Shown here piece by piece: positions 15,806-24,597 of a stretch of DNA of 64,000 bases (position 1 is its first letter; every line of letters starts with the position of its first letter). The translations under genes and the position numbers were made by a program. Origin of the DNA: Flavobacterium sp. LC2016-13 (lineage in GTDB: Bacteria; Bacteroidota; Bacteroidia; Flavobacteriales; Flavobacteriaceae); contig NZ_WMDQ01000001.1 of assembly GCF_009707955.1 (NCBI RefSeq), positions 62,001 through 126,000 on the forward strand. Direction: 5' to 3'. A model generated the notes under the pieces. That model saw only the letters and a program-made list of their open reading frames with translations. It was not told where the DNA came from and searched no databases.

Positions 15806-18800
15806 CTAAAATTTCATTCGATGACGCGGGAGGTTGATTTCATGTTCCTGTGGATATGGTTGCCGATCCGTACTGCTGACATCTTCTTTTATTAGCTGCT
15901 GTGTTTTAAACTGGTTATTTGTATCCATGTAACGCGGATCAGGCATAAACGGCATTTTTGCCATTTTATGAACCGTAATAGTGGGGAAATGATAATCAAT
16001 CTCGACTGTTCCAAGCAGCAGGTAACAGCCGCCTCCCTGAAACGGGTGTACGGCAAGACTGTCCGGGAAATGTGCAGTATCAAAGTAAGCACCTTCATTG
16101 TCTATCCAGGTTCCAAAATACATATTGCCTCTTTTGGTTGGTACCTGTTTGGTTGAAATAAGATAAGCCAGCATACGAACCTGTTTTTTATGGCAATTAA
16201 CAAGATCCCTTACTTTTATATCACCTCTGTGCTTGGTTTGCAGCAGATCAAATACAGTGCAGGAAATCGGAAAACTGAGCAGTTCAATCTCATCAAAAGC
16301 ATCTTCAAAAACTGATCTTTCCAGCGTCGGTAGTTTATACTCCTTCACTGGTTCCTGCAAAAGCAAAAGTCCTCTATTTTCAGGTTTAAAATTGTTAAGC
16401 AGCAGGCTTGCGATCACCAGAAGCTGGTTCTTAGTTTTTCCCGTAAAACGGAATGCACCTATAAAAATCAGGATTTTTACGCTTTCAATTCCCATTGGGA
16501 TCCGGTTTATGAAATCTTCCAATGATTTGAACTCACCGTTCCTTTCGCGATCGGCTTCAATAAACTGTGCCATTTTGGAATCAAGGCTCATCAGGTGCAT
16601 AAAACCCAGATACACGTCATTTCCGTACAAAGTAGTTTCAAACACACTTTTGTTGACGCAGGGATTGTGTATCACTGCGCCAGCCATGCGCGCCTCATGC
16701 ACATATATCTCAAGACGGTAAAAGCCACCCTGATTGTTAATTACTGCTACCATAAAATCTATGGGAAAATGCACCTTAAGGTAAAGACTCTGATAACTCT
16801 CAACAGCATAGGATGCCGAGTGTGCTTTGCAGAAAGAGTAACCGGCAAAAGACTCGATCTGTCGGTAGATTTCCTCGCTGAGTGCCACGGGATGACCTTT
16901 TACAGCACAGCAGGCGAAAAAATTGTCTTTCACTTTCTGAAGTGCTGATTTAGACCTTCCTTTACCGGACATGGCACGGCGCAGGATATCCCCGTCAGCT
17001 GCCGGTAGACCGCCATAGTGCAGTGCAATTTTGATCACATCTTCCTGATATACCATAATTCCATAGGTTTCTCCTAACTGCTGCTCGAATACGGGATGAA
17101 AATATTCAAACTTGCTGGGATGATTGTGGCGGAAAATATATTCCTTCATCATTCCGGACTGCGCCACACCGGGACGAATGATAGAAGAGGCGGCGACAAG
17201 TGTTTTATAATTATCACATTTTAAACGTCTGAGCAGTCCTCGCATTGCAGGACTTTCAATATAAAAGCAGCCGATAGTTTTCCCTTCCGCCAAATACTTA
17301 TTTGCTGTTTCCTCGTTTTTGGAAATTGTGGTATCGCGGATATTGATACGAATACCCCTGTTTCTCTCGATGATCTTTACACTCTCATCAATGTGACCGA
17401 TACCACGCTGGCTTAGGATATCGAATTTTTCAAATCCAATATCCTCGGCTACGTGCATATCAAAAAGGGCAATTGGAAATCCTTTTGGAGGCATTTCCAA
17501 AGGAGTGTAATTGGTAATGGGTTCTTCGGAAATGATAATCCCGCAGGAGTGCATACTACGCTGATTGGGATATTTCTCAAGCATCATTCCATATTCCTGG
17601 ACAAATTTCACAATGTTGTTGCTCTGATGGAATTTCATGGGATTTTTGGCCAGCATGTCAAGCTCTTCTTTTGGCAAACCGAAAACTTTGCCGACTTCGC
17701 GGAAAATAGAGCGGTATTTGAATTCCACGTTAGTACCACAAAAGGCTACATGCTCGTAGGTATAGCGTTTGAAGATATATTCAAGTATAATATCACGTTC
17801 CTTCCAGCTCCAGTCGATATCAAAATCAGGAGGGCTTTTACGGTTGACATTTAAGAACCGCTCAAAGTACAAATCCAATTCCAAAGGACAGATATCAGTG
17901 ATACCAAGACAATAGGCAACAATGCTATTGGCACCACTTCCACGGCCGATATGAAGAAATCCCTGACTGTTGCTGAAACGAATGATATCTGCGGTAATCA
18001 GGAAATAGCCGCTAAATTCCAACTCGTCAATCACTTTGAGTTCCTTTTGCATGCGCTCGCGTGCCTGAATATTTTTTTTGCCATAGCGCCACGATAAACC
18101 CTGCTCGGCTAAAGAACTCAGCAATTCCATATCACTTTTCCTGCCGGATGTATAGAATTTTTTATTTTTGGGCGTACTAAAATCAAACGAAAAATTGCAG
18201 GAATCAATAACCTTTTGGGTATTCTCAATAATAAGCGGATACTCGCTGTAGAGTGAAAGCAGTGAATCCAGACTGATCATTTTGTCAGAAGTGGCACAGC
18301 AGTCCTCAGGAGCTAATTTGGAGAGAAGTATGTTTCTGTCAATAGCGCTAAGTATCCTGTGTAGATTGTATTCCTTTTTAGTACGGAAAGTTACCGGCTG
18401 GAGAATGACCATTTTGTCCTGTCTTTTTTTCCATCCAGACAAAATCAATTGCTGTAGTTGGTCTGGGCGAATACCGATGTATTCATTTTCTTTTAAAATA
18501 TCAGGGGTGTTTTCCAGTGGATAAATTACAACTACATCTGTAAAATCCGGGGCAAAAGCAGGAAGGGCGGTCTTGTCAAAATTATGGCGGGTCAAAAAAC
18601 GGTTCATCTCCGCCAGACCGCTCGCATTTTTTGCAAGACCTATGAAGCGCAGCTGAAACTCTGAGCGAAATTCCATACCCACAAGAGATTTTATACCGGC
18701 ATCTTCACAGCTTTTAATAAAATCGTAAATTCCTGTTACCGTATTGATATCGGTGAGCGCCATAGCTTTAACCCCACACGCAACGGCCTGTGGAATGAGC

Positions 18801-18859
18801 TCGTCCAGCGGTATAGTACCATAGCGCAAGGAGTGAAAGGAGTGGCAGTTAAGGTACAT
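15806..18859 (-). CDS. dnaE2: DnaE2-like (error-prone class) DNA polymerase III alpha subunit
   Basis: This 1017-residue C-family polymerase is shorter than a replicative DnaE. It has an N-terminal PHP domain (CHSFHSLRYGTI, ALTDINTVTG). The palm contains GRGSGANSIVAYCLGIT and the metal-binding SPPDFDIDW. Finger and helix-hairpin-helix regions follow (MVYQEDVIKIA, AGYSFCKAHSASYAVESYQ, MGIESVKILIFIGAF), then an OB-fold-like C-terminus. It follows the Y-family polymerase by 4 bp, the pairing seen in damage-induced mutasome cassettes (ImuB/DnaE2). Whether it truly acts in mutagenic translesion synthesis here is inference. No ImuA/RecA-like or LexA gene lies in the window. Confidence 0.85.
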   Translation of the reverse strand: MYLNCHSFHSLRYGTIPLDELIPQAVACGVKAMALTDINTVTGIYDFIKSCEDAGIKSLVGMEFRSEFQLRFIGLAKNASGLAEMNRFLTRHNFDKTALPAFAPDFTDVVVIYPLENTPDILKENEYIGIRPDQLQQLILSGWKKRQDKMVILQPVTFRTKKEYNLHRILSAIDRNILLSKLAPEDCCATSDKMISLDSLLSLYSEYPLIIENTQKVIDSCNFSFDFSTPKNKKFYTSGRKSDMELLSSLAEQGLSWRYGKKNIQARERMQKELKVIDELEFSGYFLITADIIRFSNSQGFLHIGRGSGANSIVAYCLGITDICPLELDLYFERFLNVNRKSPPDFDIDWSWKERDIILEYIFKRYTYEHVAFCGTNVEFKYRSIFREVGKVFGLPKEELDMLAKNPMKFHQSNNIVKFVQEYGMMLEKYPNQRSMHSCGIIISEEPITNYTPLEMPPKGFPIALFDMHVAEDIGFEKFDILSQRGIGHIDESVKIIERNRGIRINIRDTTISKNEETANKYLAEGKTIGCFYIESPAMRGLLRRLKCDNYKTLVAASSIIRPGVAQSGMMKEYIFRHNHPSKFEYFHPVFEQQLGETYGIMVYQEDVIKIALHYGGLPAADGDILRRAMSGKGRSKSALQKVKDNFFACCAVKGHPVALSEEIYRQIESFAGYSFCKAHSASYAVESYQSLYLKVHFPIDFMVAVINNQGGFYRLEIYVHEARMAGAVIHNPCVNKSVFETTLYGNDVYLGFMHLMSLDSKMAQFIEADRERNGEFKSLEDFINRIPMGIESVKILIFIGAFRFTGKTKNQLLVIASLLLNNFKPENRGLLLLQEPVKEYKLPTLERSVFEDAFDEIELLSFPISCTVFDLLQTKHRGDIKVRDLVNCHKKQVRMLAYLISTKQVPTKRGNMYFGTWIDNEGAYFDTAHFPDSLAVHPFQGGGCYLLLGTVEIDYHFPTITVHKMAKMPFMPDPRYMDTNNQFKTQQLIKEDVSSTDRQPYPQEHEINLPRHRMKF

Positions 18860-18863
18860 GGAA

Positions 18864-20045
18864 TTAGGGTTTTCGTTTTAGGATTTCATTTTTGTTGTTC
18901 GGTTTGAACGAGGCACCGGCGCAGCGCATTACAGCGTCAAAGCCGTAGCGACTTTTCATTTTGTCCATGGCTTGGTAGAGTGCCAGCATTTCCTCGGTAT
19001 CCTGAAAAAGATCGATCTGGTAGGTACCACGGACTAGTCCGCTGAACCGAACCCCTATAAGGCGAAGGCGCATCCTACGCTGGTACAATTTGTCGAAAAG
19101 ATCCTGCACGGTTTTAGTCAGGATATGGTCAGCGGAAGTGTACTGCACACGGCACTGTTTGGTTTCCGTATCGAAATTGGCGTAGCGTATTTTTATTGTC
19201 ACTGTCGATGCCAGCCACTCCTCGGAACGCAATTGAAAAGCCAGTTTTTCCACCATTCCCAAAAGCACCCTTTTAAGCCTGTCAATATCGATTGTATCCT
19301 GCAGGAAGGTGTGCTCAGTAGATATCGACTTTTTCTCCCTGTAGGGTTCCACAGGATTGTTATCTATGCCGTTTGCTTTTTTCCACAGTTCTGTACCGTT
19401 TTTTCCCAGCATGTTCTCTAATGCTTCAGCCGGCATTTCCGAAAGTGTTCCAATGGTGCGAATCCCTATACGCGAGAGCAGTTGAAAAGTCTTTTCGCCG
19501 ACCATAGGAATTTTCTGAATAGATAAGGGTTTTAAAAAGGACTGCACCAGATGCTCGGGGATTTCAAGGTTCTGTTTCTGCTTTCCTTCTCCTGTGCCTA
19601 TTTTGGAAACAGTCTTGTTAATGGACAGGGCAAAGGTGAGTGGGAGTCCTGTTTCTTTGGTAACAGTCTGCGCAAGTTCACTGGTCCACTTGTAGCTGCC
19701 GTGGAATTTGTCCATTCCAGTGATGTCCAGATAAAATTCATCGATGCTGGCTTTCTCCACCACTGGCGCTTTTTCCTGAATGATCTCGGTAATGTCATGA
19801 GAAAGCCTGGAATACAATTCCATATCGCCTTTCATGATTTTGGCCTGCGGGCAGAGTTTCATCGCCATGTGAATGGGCATAGCCGATCTTACGCCAAAAC
19901 GTCTGGCTTCATACGAGCATGAGGCAACTACACCTCTTTCACCTCCGCCGATGATCAGCGGAATGCCGTTTAAACCAGAATTTATTAACCTTTCGCAGGA
20001 TACAAAAAACGTATTCATATCGATATGTACAACTGACCTTTCCAT
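18864..20045 (-). CDS. dinB: Y-family DNA polymerase (DinB/Pol IV-like)
   Basis: The 393-residue protein has the full catalytic core. The first metal-binding Asp is in VVHIDMNTFFVSCE, which also holds the aromatic steric gate. YEARRFGVRSAM is the fingers motif, and the second acidic pair is in KASIDEFYLDITG. SINKTVSKIGTG and the helix-hairpin-helix segment QKIPMVGEKTFQLLSRIGI follow, then the little-finger domain. It retains the catalytic acids, so it looks like an active polymerase rather than a dead ImuB. It heads an operon with the DnaE2-like gene 4 bp downstream. A strong promoter and a palindrome lie just upstream. Confidence 0.9.
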   Translation of the reverse strand: MERSVVHIDMNTFFVSCERLINSGLNGIPLIIGGGERGVVASCSYEARRFGVRSAMPIHMAMKLCPQAKIMKGDMELYSRLSHDITEIIQEKAPVVEKASIDEFYLDITGMDKFHGSYKWTSELAQTVTKETGLPLTFALSINKTVSKIGTGEGKQKQNLEIPEHLVQSFLKPLSIQKIPMVGEKTFQLLSRIGIRTIGTLSEMPAEALENMLGKNGTELWKKANGIDNNPVEPYREKKSISTEHTFLQDTIDIDRLKRVLLGMVEKLAFQLRSEEWLASTVTIKIRYANFDTETKQCRVQYTSADHILTKTVQDLFDKLYQRRMRLRLIGVRFSGLVRGTYQIDLFQDTEEMLALYQAMDKMKSRYGFDAVMRCAGASFKPNNKNEILKRKP

Positions 20046-20067
20046 AATCTTCTCATTTTATACATGA

Positions 20068-20098
20068 CAAAATTATTACAGATTGTAACATATTTCAA
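20068..20098 (-). promoter_or_regulatory. Promoter of the dinB-dnaE2 operon
   Basis: On the minus strand TTG (plus 20096-20098) and TAATTTTG (plus 20068-20075) are 20 bp apart, an excellent match to the Bacteroidota TTG/TAnnTTTG promoter. The start codon of the Y-family polymerase is 22 bp further on. Confidence 0.65.
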
Positions 20099-20113
20099 AA
20101 ATATATTGTTATA

Positions 20114-20138
20114 ATTACTAACAAAATAGTTTAGTAAT
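20114..20138. promoter_or_regulatory. 8-bp inverted repeat, candidate damage-response operator
   Basis: ATTACTAA (20114-20121) and TTAGTAAT (20131-20138) form a perfect dyad with a 9-bp spacer, just upstream of the dinB promoter. A looser dyad, ATTGTAACA with TGTTATAAT, lies at about 20082-20115. A LexA-like or XRE/S24 repressor site is plausible but not shown. Confidence 0.4.
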
Positions 20139-20247
20139 AGTTTTCCGATACGTCGAAGGTGCGTAAATATTGAGATTTGCGCCAAACAGCCAAAACTAGA
20201 ATTTTTAAAAATATTTTTTTTTAATGTGTTTTTTCCTAATTAAGAAC

Positions 20248-20255
20248 TAAATTTG
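20248..20255 (+). promoter_or_regulatory. Candidate promoter for response regulator
   Basis: TAAATTTG is an exact TAnnTTTG match on the plus strand, about 120 bp before the receiver-domain gene at 20376. The rest of 20046-20369 holds only this, the dinB promoter and the dyad; no gene is seen. Confidence 0.4.
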
Positions 20256-20375
20256 CATTCCTTAATTCGACTATAGGATTTTCTTCTGTAGTTTCAAATT
20301 TACCTCCGTTGTAAATTAGAAATACAATTTTGCTGCTGCAAGTTCTTTTTTTCGTTTAATATAAATTTTTTGATT

Positions 20376-20828
20376 ATGGCTTTTGACAACCACAGTACAA
20401 AGAGATTTATTTATTTGGCCGATGACGACAGTGATGACAGGGATTTCTTTGCCGATGCCCTGTTGGAGGCTGATCCGGATGCTGTACTTAGACAGTTCCA
20501 GGACGGGATGTATTTAATGGATGCCCTGTTTACACTTTCTCATACGAATCTTCCTGAATTTATTTTCCTGGACATCAATATGCCCTGCAAATCCGGCTTG
20601 GAATGTCTGGCAGAAATAAGAAATCATGAAAATTTAAAAGATGTTCATGTAATTATGCTTTCCACGAGCAATGACCCTGAGAACATCAATAAGGCATTTG
20701 AAATGGGAGCCACATTTTACGCTGTTAAACCCAGCTCTTACGAAGAGCTCAAGTCCTTACTTGACGATTTACTGAATATAGACGTGGTTGCCACTAACGA
20801 AGAAAATAGAAAGTTTCTTCTCGTTTAG
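20376..20828 (+). CDS. Single-domain CheY-like response regulator
   Basis: This is a receiver domain of about 150 residues. The acidic pocket is FIYLADDDSDDRDF, the phosphoacceptor Asp lies in FIFLDINMPCKSG, the switch residues in VIMLSTSNDPENI, and the conserved Lys in FYAVKPSS. I chose the Met at 20376 (MAFDNH) over the Met two codons upstream; both are possible. Like the paralogue at 13241, it has no output domain. The ADDDSDDR and TSNDPEN signatures are those of the flavobacterial stand-alone regulators often paired with bacteriophytochrome-type or hybrid kinases, none of which is here. Confidence 0.85.
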   Translation: MAFDNHSTKRFIYLADDDSDDRDFFADALLEADPDAVLRQFQDGMYLMDALFTLSHTNLPEFIFLDINMPCKSGLECLAEIRNHENLKDVHVIMLSTSNDPENINKAFEMGATFYAVKPSSYEELKSLLDDLLNIDVVATNEENRKFLLV

Positions 20829-20985
20829 CTTGGTCTGGTCACTTATAGATATTAACCAATGCTAACAATGAAAGATAAAGCTTGGTACAAATTGAGATTG
20901 CATACACAATCTCATGTACTCATTTTACAATTTTAAAAAAATTAGCAATATTTAATTCTACCTTTAACTTTAAATACTTTATAAT

Positions 20986-21450
20986 ATGAATATTGATTAT
21001 CAGGACACTAATTTTTTTAATGTGGATTATGTATATAGAATTCAAACCTTTGAAAAGTATCTGGAGAATTCAATAGCATCTGAAGAGCATTTTGCGAATT
21101 ATAAAACCGGACTTATACCTAATATTTTTTATGCGCATAATTTACCAGCAGTTCTAAGTTTATTCAGAAAGGAGTTCCTTGAAGTAAAATCTGGACTGGA
21201 AAGATATGAACAAGATAATAATAATGATTTTCCCATGTTAAAATCATTTGTCAACACAGAGAGAAATCTGCGAAAAATACTGGATAACAAGCAGCTGCAG
21301 GATTATACAGCATTGCTGGAATGGTCTTTTGACAATCAGAAAATCGATAAAAATGCCGGGCCAGTCAGCCGATTTTTTTTAGCAACCCCCATATTAAACA
21401 GCTATTTATTTCAAGTTGAAAAAATATTTGGGGAAGGTATTCTTGATTGA
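20986..21450 (+). CDS. Hypothetical protein, 154 residues
   Basis: No family is recognised. The soluble, mostly helical protein has no signal peptide or membrane span (YRIQTFEKYLENSIASEE, RNLRKILDNKQLQDYTAL). A TAACTTTA box shortly before the start resembles the Bacteroidota -7 element with one mismatch. It lies between a response regulator and another small protein, all on the plus strand, but gaps of 75-160 bp suggest separate promoters. Confidence 0.5.
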   Translation: MNIDYQDTNFFNVDYVYRIQTFEKYLENSIASEEHFANYKTGLIPNIFYAHNLPAVLSLFRKEFLEVKSGLERYEQDNNNDFPMLKSFVNTERNLRKILDNKQLQDYTALLEWSFDNQKIDKNAGPVSRFFLATPILNSYLFQVEKIFGEGILD

Positions 21451-21525
21451 TTTTATTACTTAGCAGTTGTTAATGAATTATAGCTATTTAAATATTAATT
21501 TTTAATTTTTAACTTTACAAAAAAA

Positions 21526-21792
21526 ATGGATAAAACGATAAAACTCCGAGTGAAAAAGGAAATAGACCAAAGTAGGGAGTTTAAAGTGTTAAAATTAAAA
21601 GGCAGTTTAATTACTAGAGGATTTACCGAAATTATTCATATTGAAGATGAAAATGAAGATTTTTATATCAATTCTTTTTCCACTTCTTACAAACATAAAA
21701 AAGAAGCAGACGATTTTATTTTAGATTATATATCATTAAATAATTTAACTGAAACCATTACTTTGCTTAGTCCCATAAATAGTAACTCGTAA
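21526..21792 (+). CDS. Hypothetical protein, 88 residues
   Basis: No family is recognised. The small soluble alpha/beta protein is rich in Lys and Glu (KLRVKKEIDQSREFKVLKLK, HIEDENEDFYINSF). A TAACTTTA box precedes the start closely. Function is unknown. Confidence 0.45.
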   Translation: MDKTIKLRVKKEIDQSREFKVLKLKGSLITRGFTEIIHIEDENEDFYINSFSTSYKHKKEADDFILDYISLNNLTETITLLSPINSNS

Positions 21793-21834
21793 TAGGTAAC
21801 CTTAAACTAAAAAAAATGGGAGTGCTAATATCTT

Positions 21835-22056
21835 CTATGATTTTAATCTAAAAATTGGGTAAAAATAACAAATCAAACAAATTAAAACAATTAAAAAAGT
21901 TGTATAGATAGTAAACATAGTACGTTTATGGCTACGTTGAATTTTAGCCAATTTTAAATTTAATTGAGCTTTTTCCCGGTCGATTATATCTTGATATCTA
22001 TCATTCATAACTTCAAATATATTAAACTTTCCAAAAATATTATTACGGATTTCCAT
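21835..22056 (-). CDS. Small single-span membrane protein, 73 residues
   Basis: A charged N-terminal helix (YQDIIDREKAQLNLKLAKIQ) is followed by one membrane span (TIYTTFLIVLICLICYFYPI) near the C-terminus. The layout resembles the 50-residue protein at 15622-15774. It lies downstream of the toxin-locus genes on the same strand. Function is unknown. Confidence 0.5.
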   Translation of the reverse strand: MEIRNNIFGKFNIFEVMNDRYQDIIDREKAQLNLKLAKIQRSHKRTMFTIYTTFLIVLICLICYFYPIFRLKS

Positions 22057-22148
22057 AACATACGTTTTTATTTATAATAAATTGATTGCATTTAATTCCT
22101 CCATTTTTCCAGTCATGTAAGTGCAACTACCCCGTATTAATAAAATAT

Positions 22149-22793
22149 TTACTTGCAGTTTATTTTCTCAAAAATAGTTTTTAATTGATCCATGACAGAT
22201 CCCGATTTAAAATCTTCTTTTGAAATTGCATCAATAAGTTTTGGGCAATCTGAAAAAGCTTCTCTTGACATTTTTCTGATTAATGAATCTGTTCCTATTG
22301 CGAAACCATTTGATGCTGTGGTAGCATAGCCAAATACTAATTCTTCACTATTTTTTTTACCAAAAAAATATGCTGTATTGGCAATAGTAACTACATTACC
22401 TGTACCACCTGCATTTGGTCGACTGACACCTTCCGAGGCAATGCCACCTATTTTTACGTTTTTATCATAAACGATGTAGAACCAATGTTTTTTCTTAGAT
22501 CTTGAAAATTTGCCTGTTAAAAGATTAGCAGTTGTGGTATATAAGCGTTCTGCTATGTACTTTTTACTTTCTCCATCTTCATATTCAATCTTTTTGACAT
22601 TGACACTTTCAATTTTTTCTTTTTTTGCTTCTTCATCATTTTTGAAATAGACCTTAGAATCATCACTTTCAACCATTTCGGCAAGACCTTTTTTTGTTGA
22701 TCCGTCTTCCATAAATAAAACAGCTTTAATAAATTTAGCGTGTCCAGCTGTTGCAAATAAAAGCGTGATTACAAGTAACATTATTCTTTTCAT
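22149..22793 (-). CDS. Secreted hypothetical protein, 214 residues
   Basis: A signal peptide (RIMLLVITLLFATAGHA) is followed by a mostly beta-rich mature region with many Lys and Glu (KAVLFMEDGSTKKGLAEMV, EYEDGESKKYIAERLY). No catalytic motif or sorting tail is visible. It lies at the 3' end of the leftward toxin locus, 47 bp after the DUF2019-like gene. It may be a periplasmic accessory or an unrelated gene. Confidence 0.6.
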   Translation of the reverse strand: MKRIMLLVITLLFATAGHAKFIKAVLFMEDGSTKKGLAEMVESDDSKVYFKNDEEAKKEKIESVNVKKIEYEDGESKKYIAERLYTTTANLLTGKFSRSKKKHWFYIVYDKNVKIGGIASEGVSRPNAGGTGNVVTIANTAYFFGKKNSEELVFGYATTASNGFAIGTDSLIRKMSREAFSDCPKLIDAISKEDFKSGSVMDQLKTIFEKINCK

Positions 22794-22840
22794 ATTTAAA
22801 TGTTTTAACAGTAAATATATACTCTAAACGTTCCAAAAAA

Positions 22841-23185
22841 TTACATATTCAAATTTCCTTTTCTCCATTCACTTAACGTAGTTTCTGCAGTAAGTGAATG
22901 TATTCCAGATGTTTTTTCAATAGTTTTCAAGACTTTTAAGGCCTCTTTTTCATTAGAGGTCAATAAATAAATAGCGGACCATAAGCGAACACCAATCGAT
23001 TCATGTAATAATAAATTTTCTAATTTGTTGATGAGATTTTCATCTTTTAAAAAATTTGTAGCTAATACAATTTTAGCATAAAATTTATTTGCTGTTTTAT
23101 AATCTCCTGTCTCTGTTGCTTCCGGTTGTTTAATGGAAGCTTCTTCAAAAATTGATAATGCCGTTTCTACGTTTTTTATCTTCAT
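22841..23185 (-). CDS. DUF2019-like helical-repeat protein, candidate immunity protein
   Basis: The 114-residue protein is all-helical with a HEAT/ARM-like pattern (ATETGDYKTANKFYAKIVLA, LLLHESIGVRLWSAIYLL, EALKVLKTIEK). This matches the small DUF2019 family that often follows polymorphic toxin genes and is proposed to act as immunity protein. It comes after two other immunity-like genes downstream of the RHS toxin, so it may neutralise a variant toxin tip. Both family and role are moderate calls. Confidence 0.6.
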   Translation of the reverse strand: MKIKNVETALSIFEEASIKQPEATETGDYKTANKFYAKIVLATNFLKDENLINKLENLLLHESIGVRLWSAIYLLTSNEKEALKVLKTIEKTSGIHSLTAETTLSEWRKGNLNM

Positions 23186-23344
23186 TAATCTATACTAATT
23201 TTTTAATCCTAACGTCAAAATCATATATTCTTGAAAAACTTTTTGCAGTTAGCAATTGGTCTAATTAACTACATTAAAAAATATCTACAAGTTGGATTAT
23301 TTACACAAATTTAGAAGGTTACGATCTTATAACCCCATACTTTG

Positions 23345-23926
23345 TTAACCTTTTTTGACTACGTTACCTACTTTGTCTGTTATATATGGTTTGTGTAATT
23401 CATGCCATCTTTTTACAAAAGAGTCAATATTAGCCATATCTTTTTTTACCAAATCGCTCAATTTACTGACTTCTTTGTCGAAACTACTTTGACTATTGAT
23501 TTTTCCCAGTTTATATTCTGGTAGAAATAACATATAAAACAAAGGAGGACCTTTATAATCGTCGCTTCTTAATCGCATAGTAGTTGAATTATTAGGCGGA
23601 AGATGAAAGTTTATTCCTTCGCTATCTTTCAATTCATCAACCGAATTTAATTTTTCGCTGAGTTCAAAGAGATTCAAAGTGATTTTTATACGTTTCTCGC
23701 CTTTAAACATAATAGCATTAATAAAATGCAGCTGATTTTGATCTGTCAGCTTGCATAATTCATACGAGTATCCACGAATATTAGAATCGTATTGTCCAAA
23801 CCAAGAAGTTTTAAATGGCGATTTTACATAACCATTGTCTTCGAGCTCAGGAATTCCATAATTTTTAAAAATAGTATTTCTTGTATCTAGAAGGTTTTTA
23901 TCTGATATTATAAAATTATCTTTCAT
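23345..23926 (-). CDS. Candidate immunity protein, second copy of tandem pair
   Basis: The 193-residue protein is a close paralogue of the gene at 24017. Both contain SWFGQYDSNIRGYSYELC, LNSVDELKD or LNSLDDLKD, DDYKGPP and RWHELHKP. It has no signal peptide or membrane span, so it acts in the cytoplasm. Its position two genes after a large RHS toxin and the duplication both fit an immunity protein. The family itself is not recognised. The duplicate may protect against a related toxin tip carried by other strains. Confidence 0.65.
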   Translation of the reverse strand: MKDNFIISDKNLLDTRNTIFKNYGIPELEDNGYVKSPFKTSWFGQYDSNIRGYSYELCKLTDQNQLHFINAIMFKGEKRIKITLNLFELSEKLNSVDELKDSEGINFHLPPNNSTTMRLRSDDYKGPPLFYMLFLPEYKLGKINSQSSFDKEVSKLSDLVKKDMANIDSFVKRWHELHKPYITDKVGNVVKKG

Positions 23927-24016
23927 ATTTAATAATAAAGAAAAATGAATTGATTGACTAGTGATAATTTCTATCCTTATTTTATTTAATTACTGATAAT
24001 TAAAACTTTTACGTCA

Positions 24017-24595
24017 CTACTTTTTGATTACATTACCTTCTTTGTCTGTTATATTTGGTTTATGTAATTCATGCCATCTTTTTTCAAAAGAGTCAATATT
24101 GTCCATATCTTTTTTTACCAAATCCCTTAATTTTCTAACTTCTTTTTCAAAACTGCTTTTAGATTTGATGTTTCCTAATTTATGCCAAGGTAAAAACAGT
24201 ATATGAAACACAGGCGGCCCCTTATAGTCATCATATCTTAATTCCATAATAGTTAAGTCGTTTGGCGGCAGCTTAAAATTTATTCCATCACAATCTTTCA
24301 AGTCATCAAGTGAATTTAATTTTTCGTTGAGTTCAAAAATATTCAAACTGATCTTTATCCTTTTTTCACCTTTAAGCATACTAGCATTAATAAAATGCAG
24401 CTGATTTTGATTTGTCAACTTGCATAATTCGTAGGAGTATCCACGAATATTCGAATCGTATTGACCAAACCAAGAAGTTTTAAATGGCGATTTTACATAG
24501 CCATTCTTTTCCAACTCAGGAATACCATAATCTTTAAAGATAGTATTCCTTGCATCTAAAACTTCTTTATCTGATATTTTGAAATTATCTTTCAT
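24017..24595 (-). CDS. Candidate cognate immunity protein of the RHS toxin
   Basis: The 192-residue cytoplasmic protein starts 2 bp after the RHS stop codon, which strongly suggests co-translation and the role of cognate immunity protein. It is alpha/beta with a central strand-rich part (LHFINASMLKGEKRIKISLN) and a charged C-terminal helix. The following gene is a near copy. No catalytic motif is seen, in keeping with an inhibitor that binds and blocks the toxin domain. Confidence 0.72.
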   Translation of the reverse strand: MKDNFKISDKEVLDARNTIFKDYGIPELEKNGYVKSPFKTSWFGQYDSNIRGYSYELCKLTNQNQLHFINASMLKGEKRIKISLNIFELNEKLNSLDDLKDCDGINFKLPPNDLTIMELRYDDYKGPPVFHILFLPWHKLGNIKSKSSFEKEVRKLRDLVKKDMDNIDSFEKRWHELHKPNITDKEGNVIKK

Positions 24596-24597
24596 AT

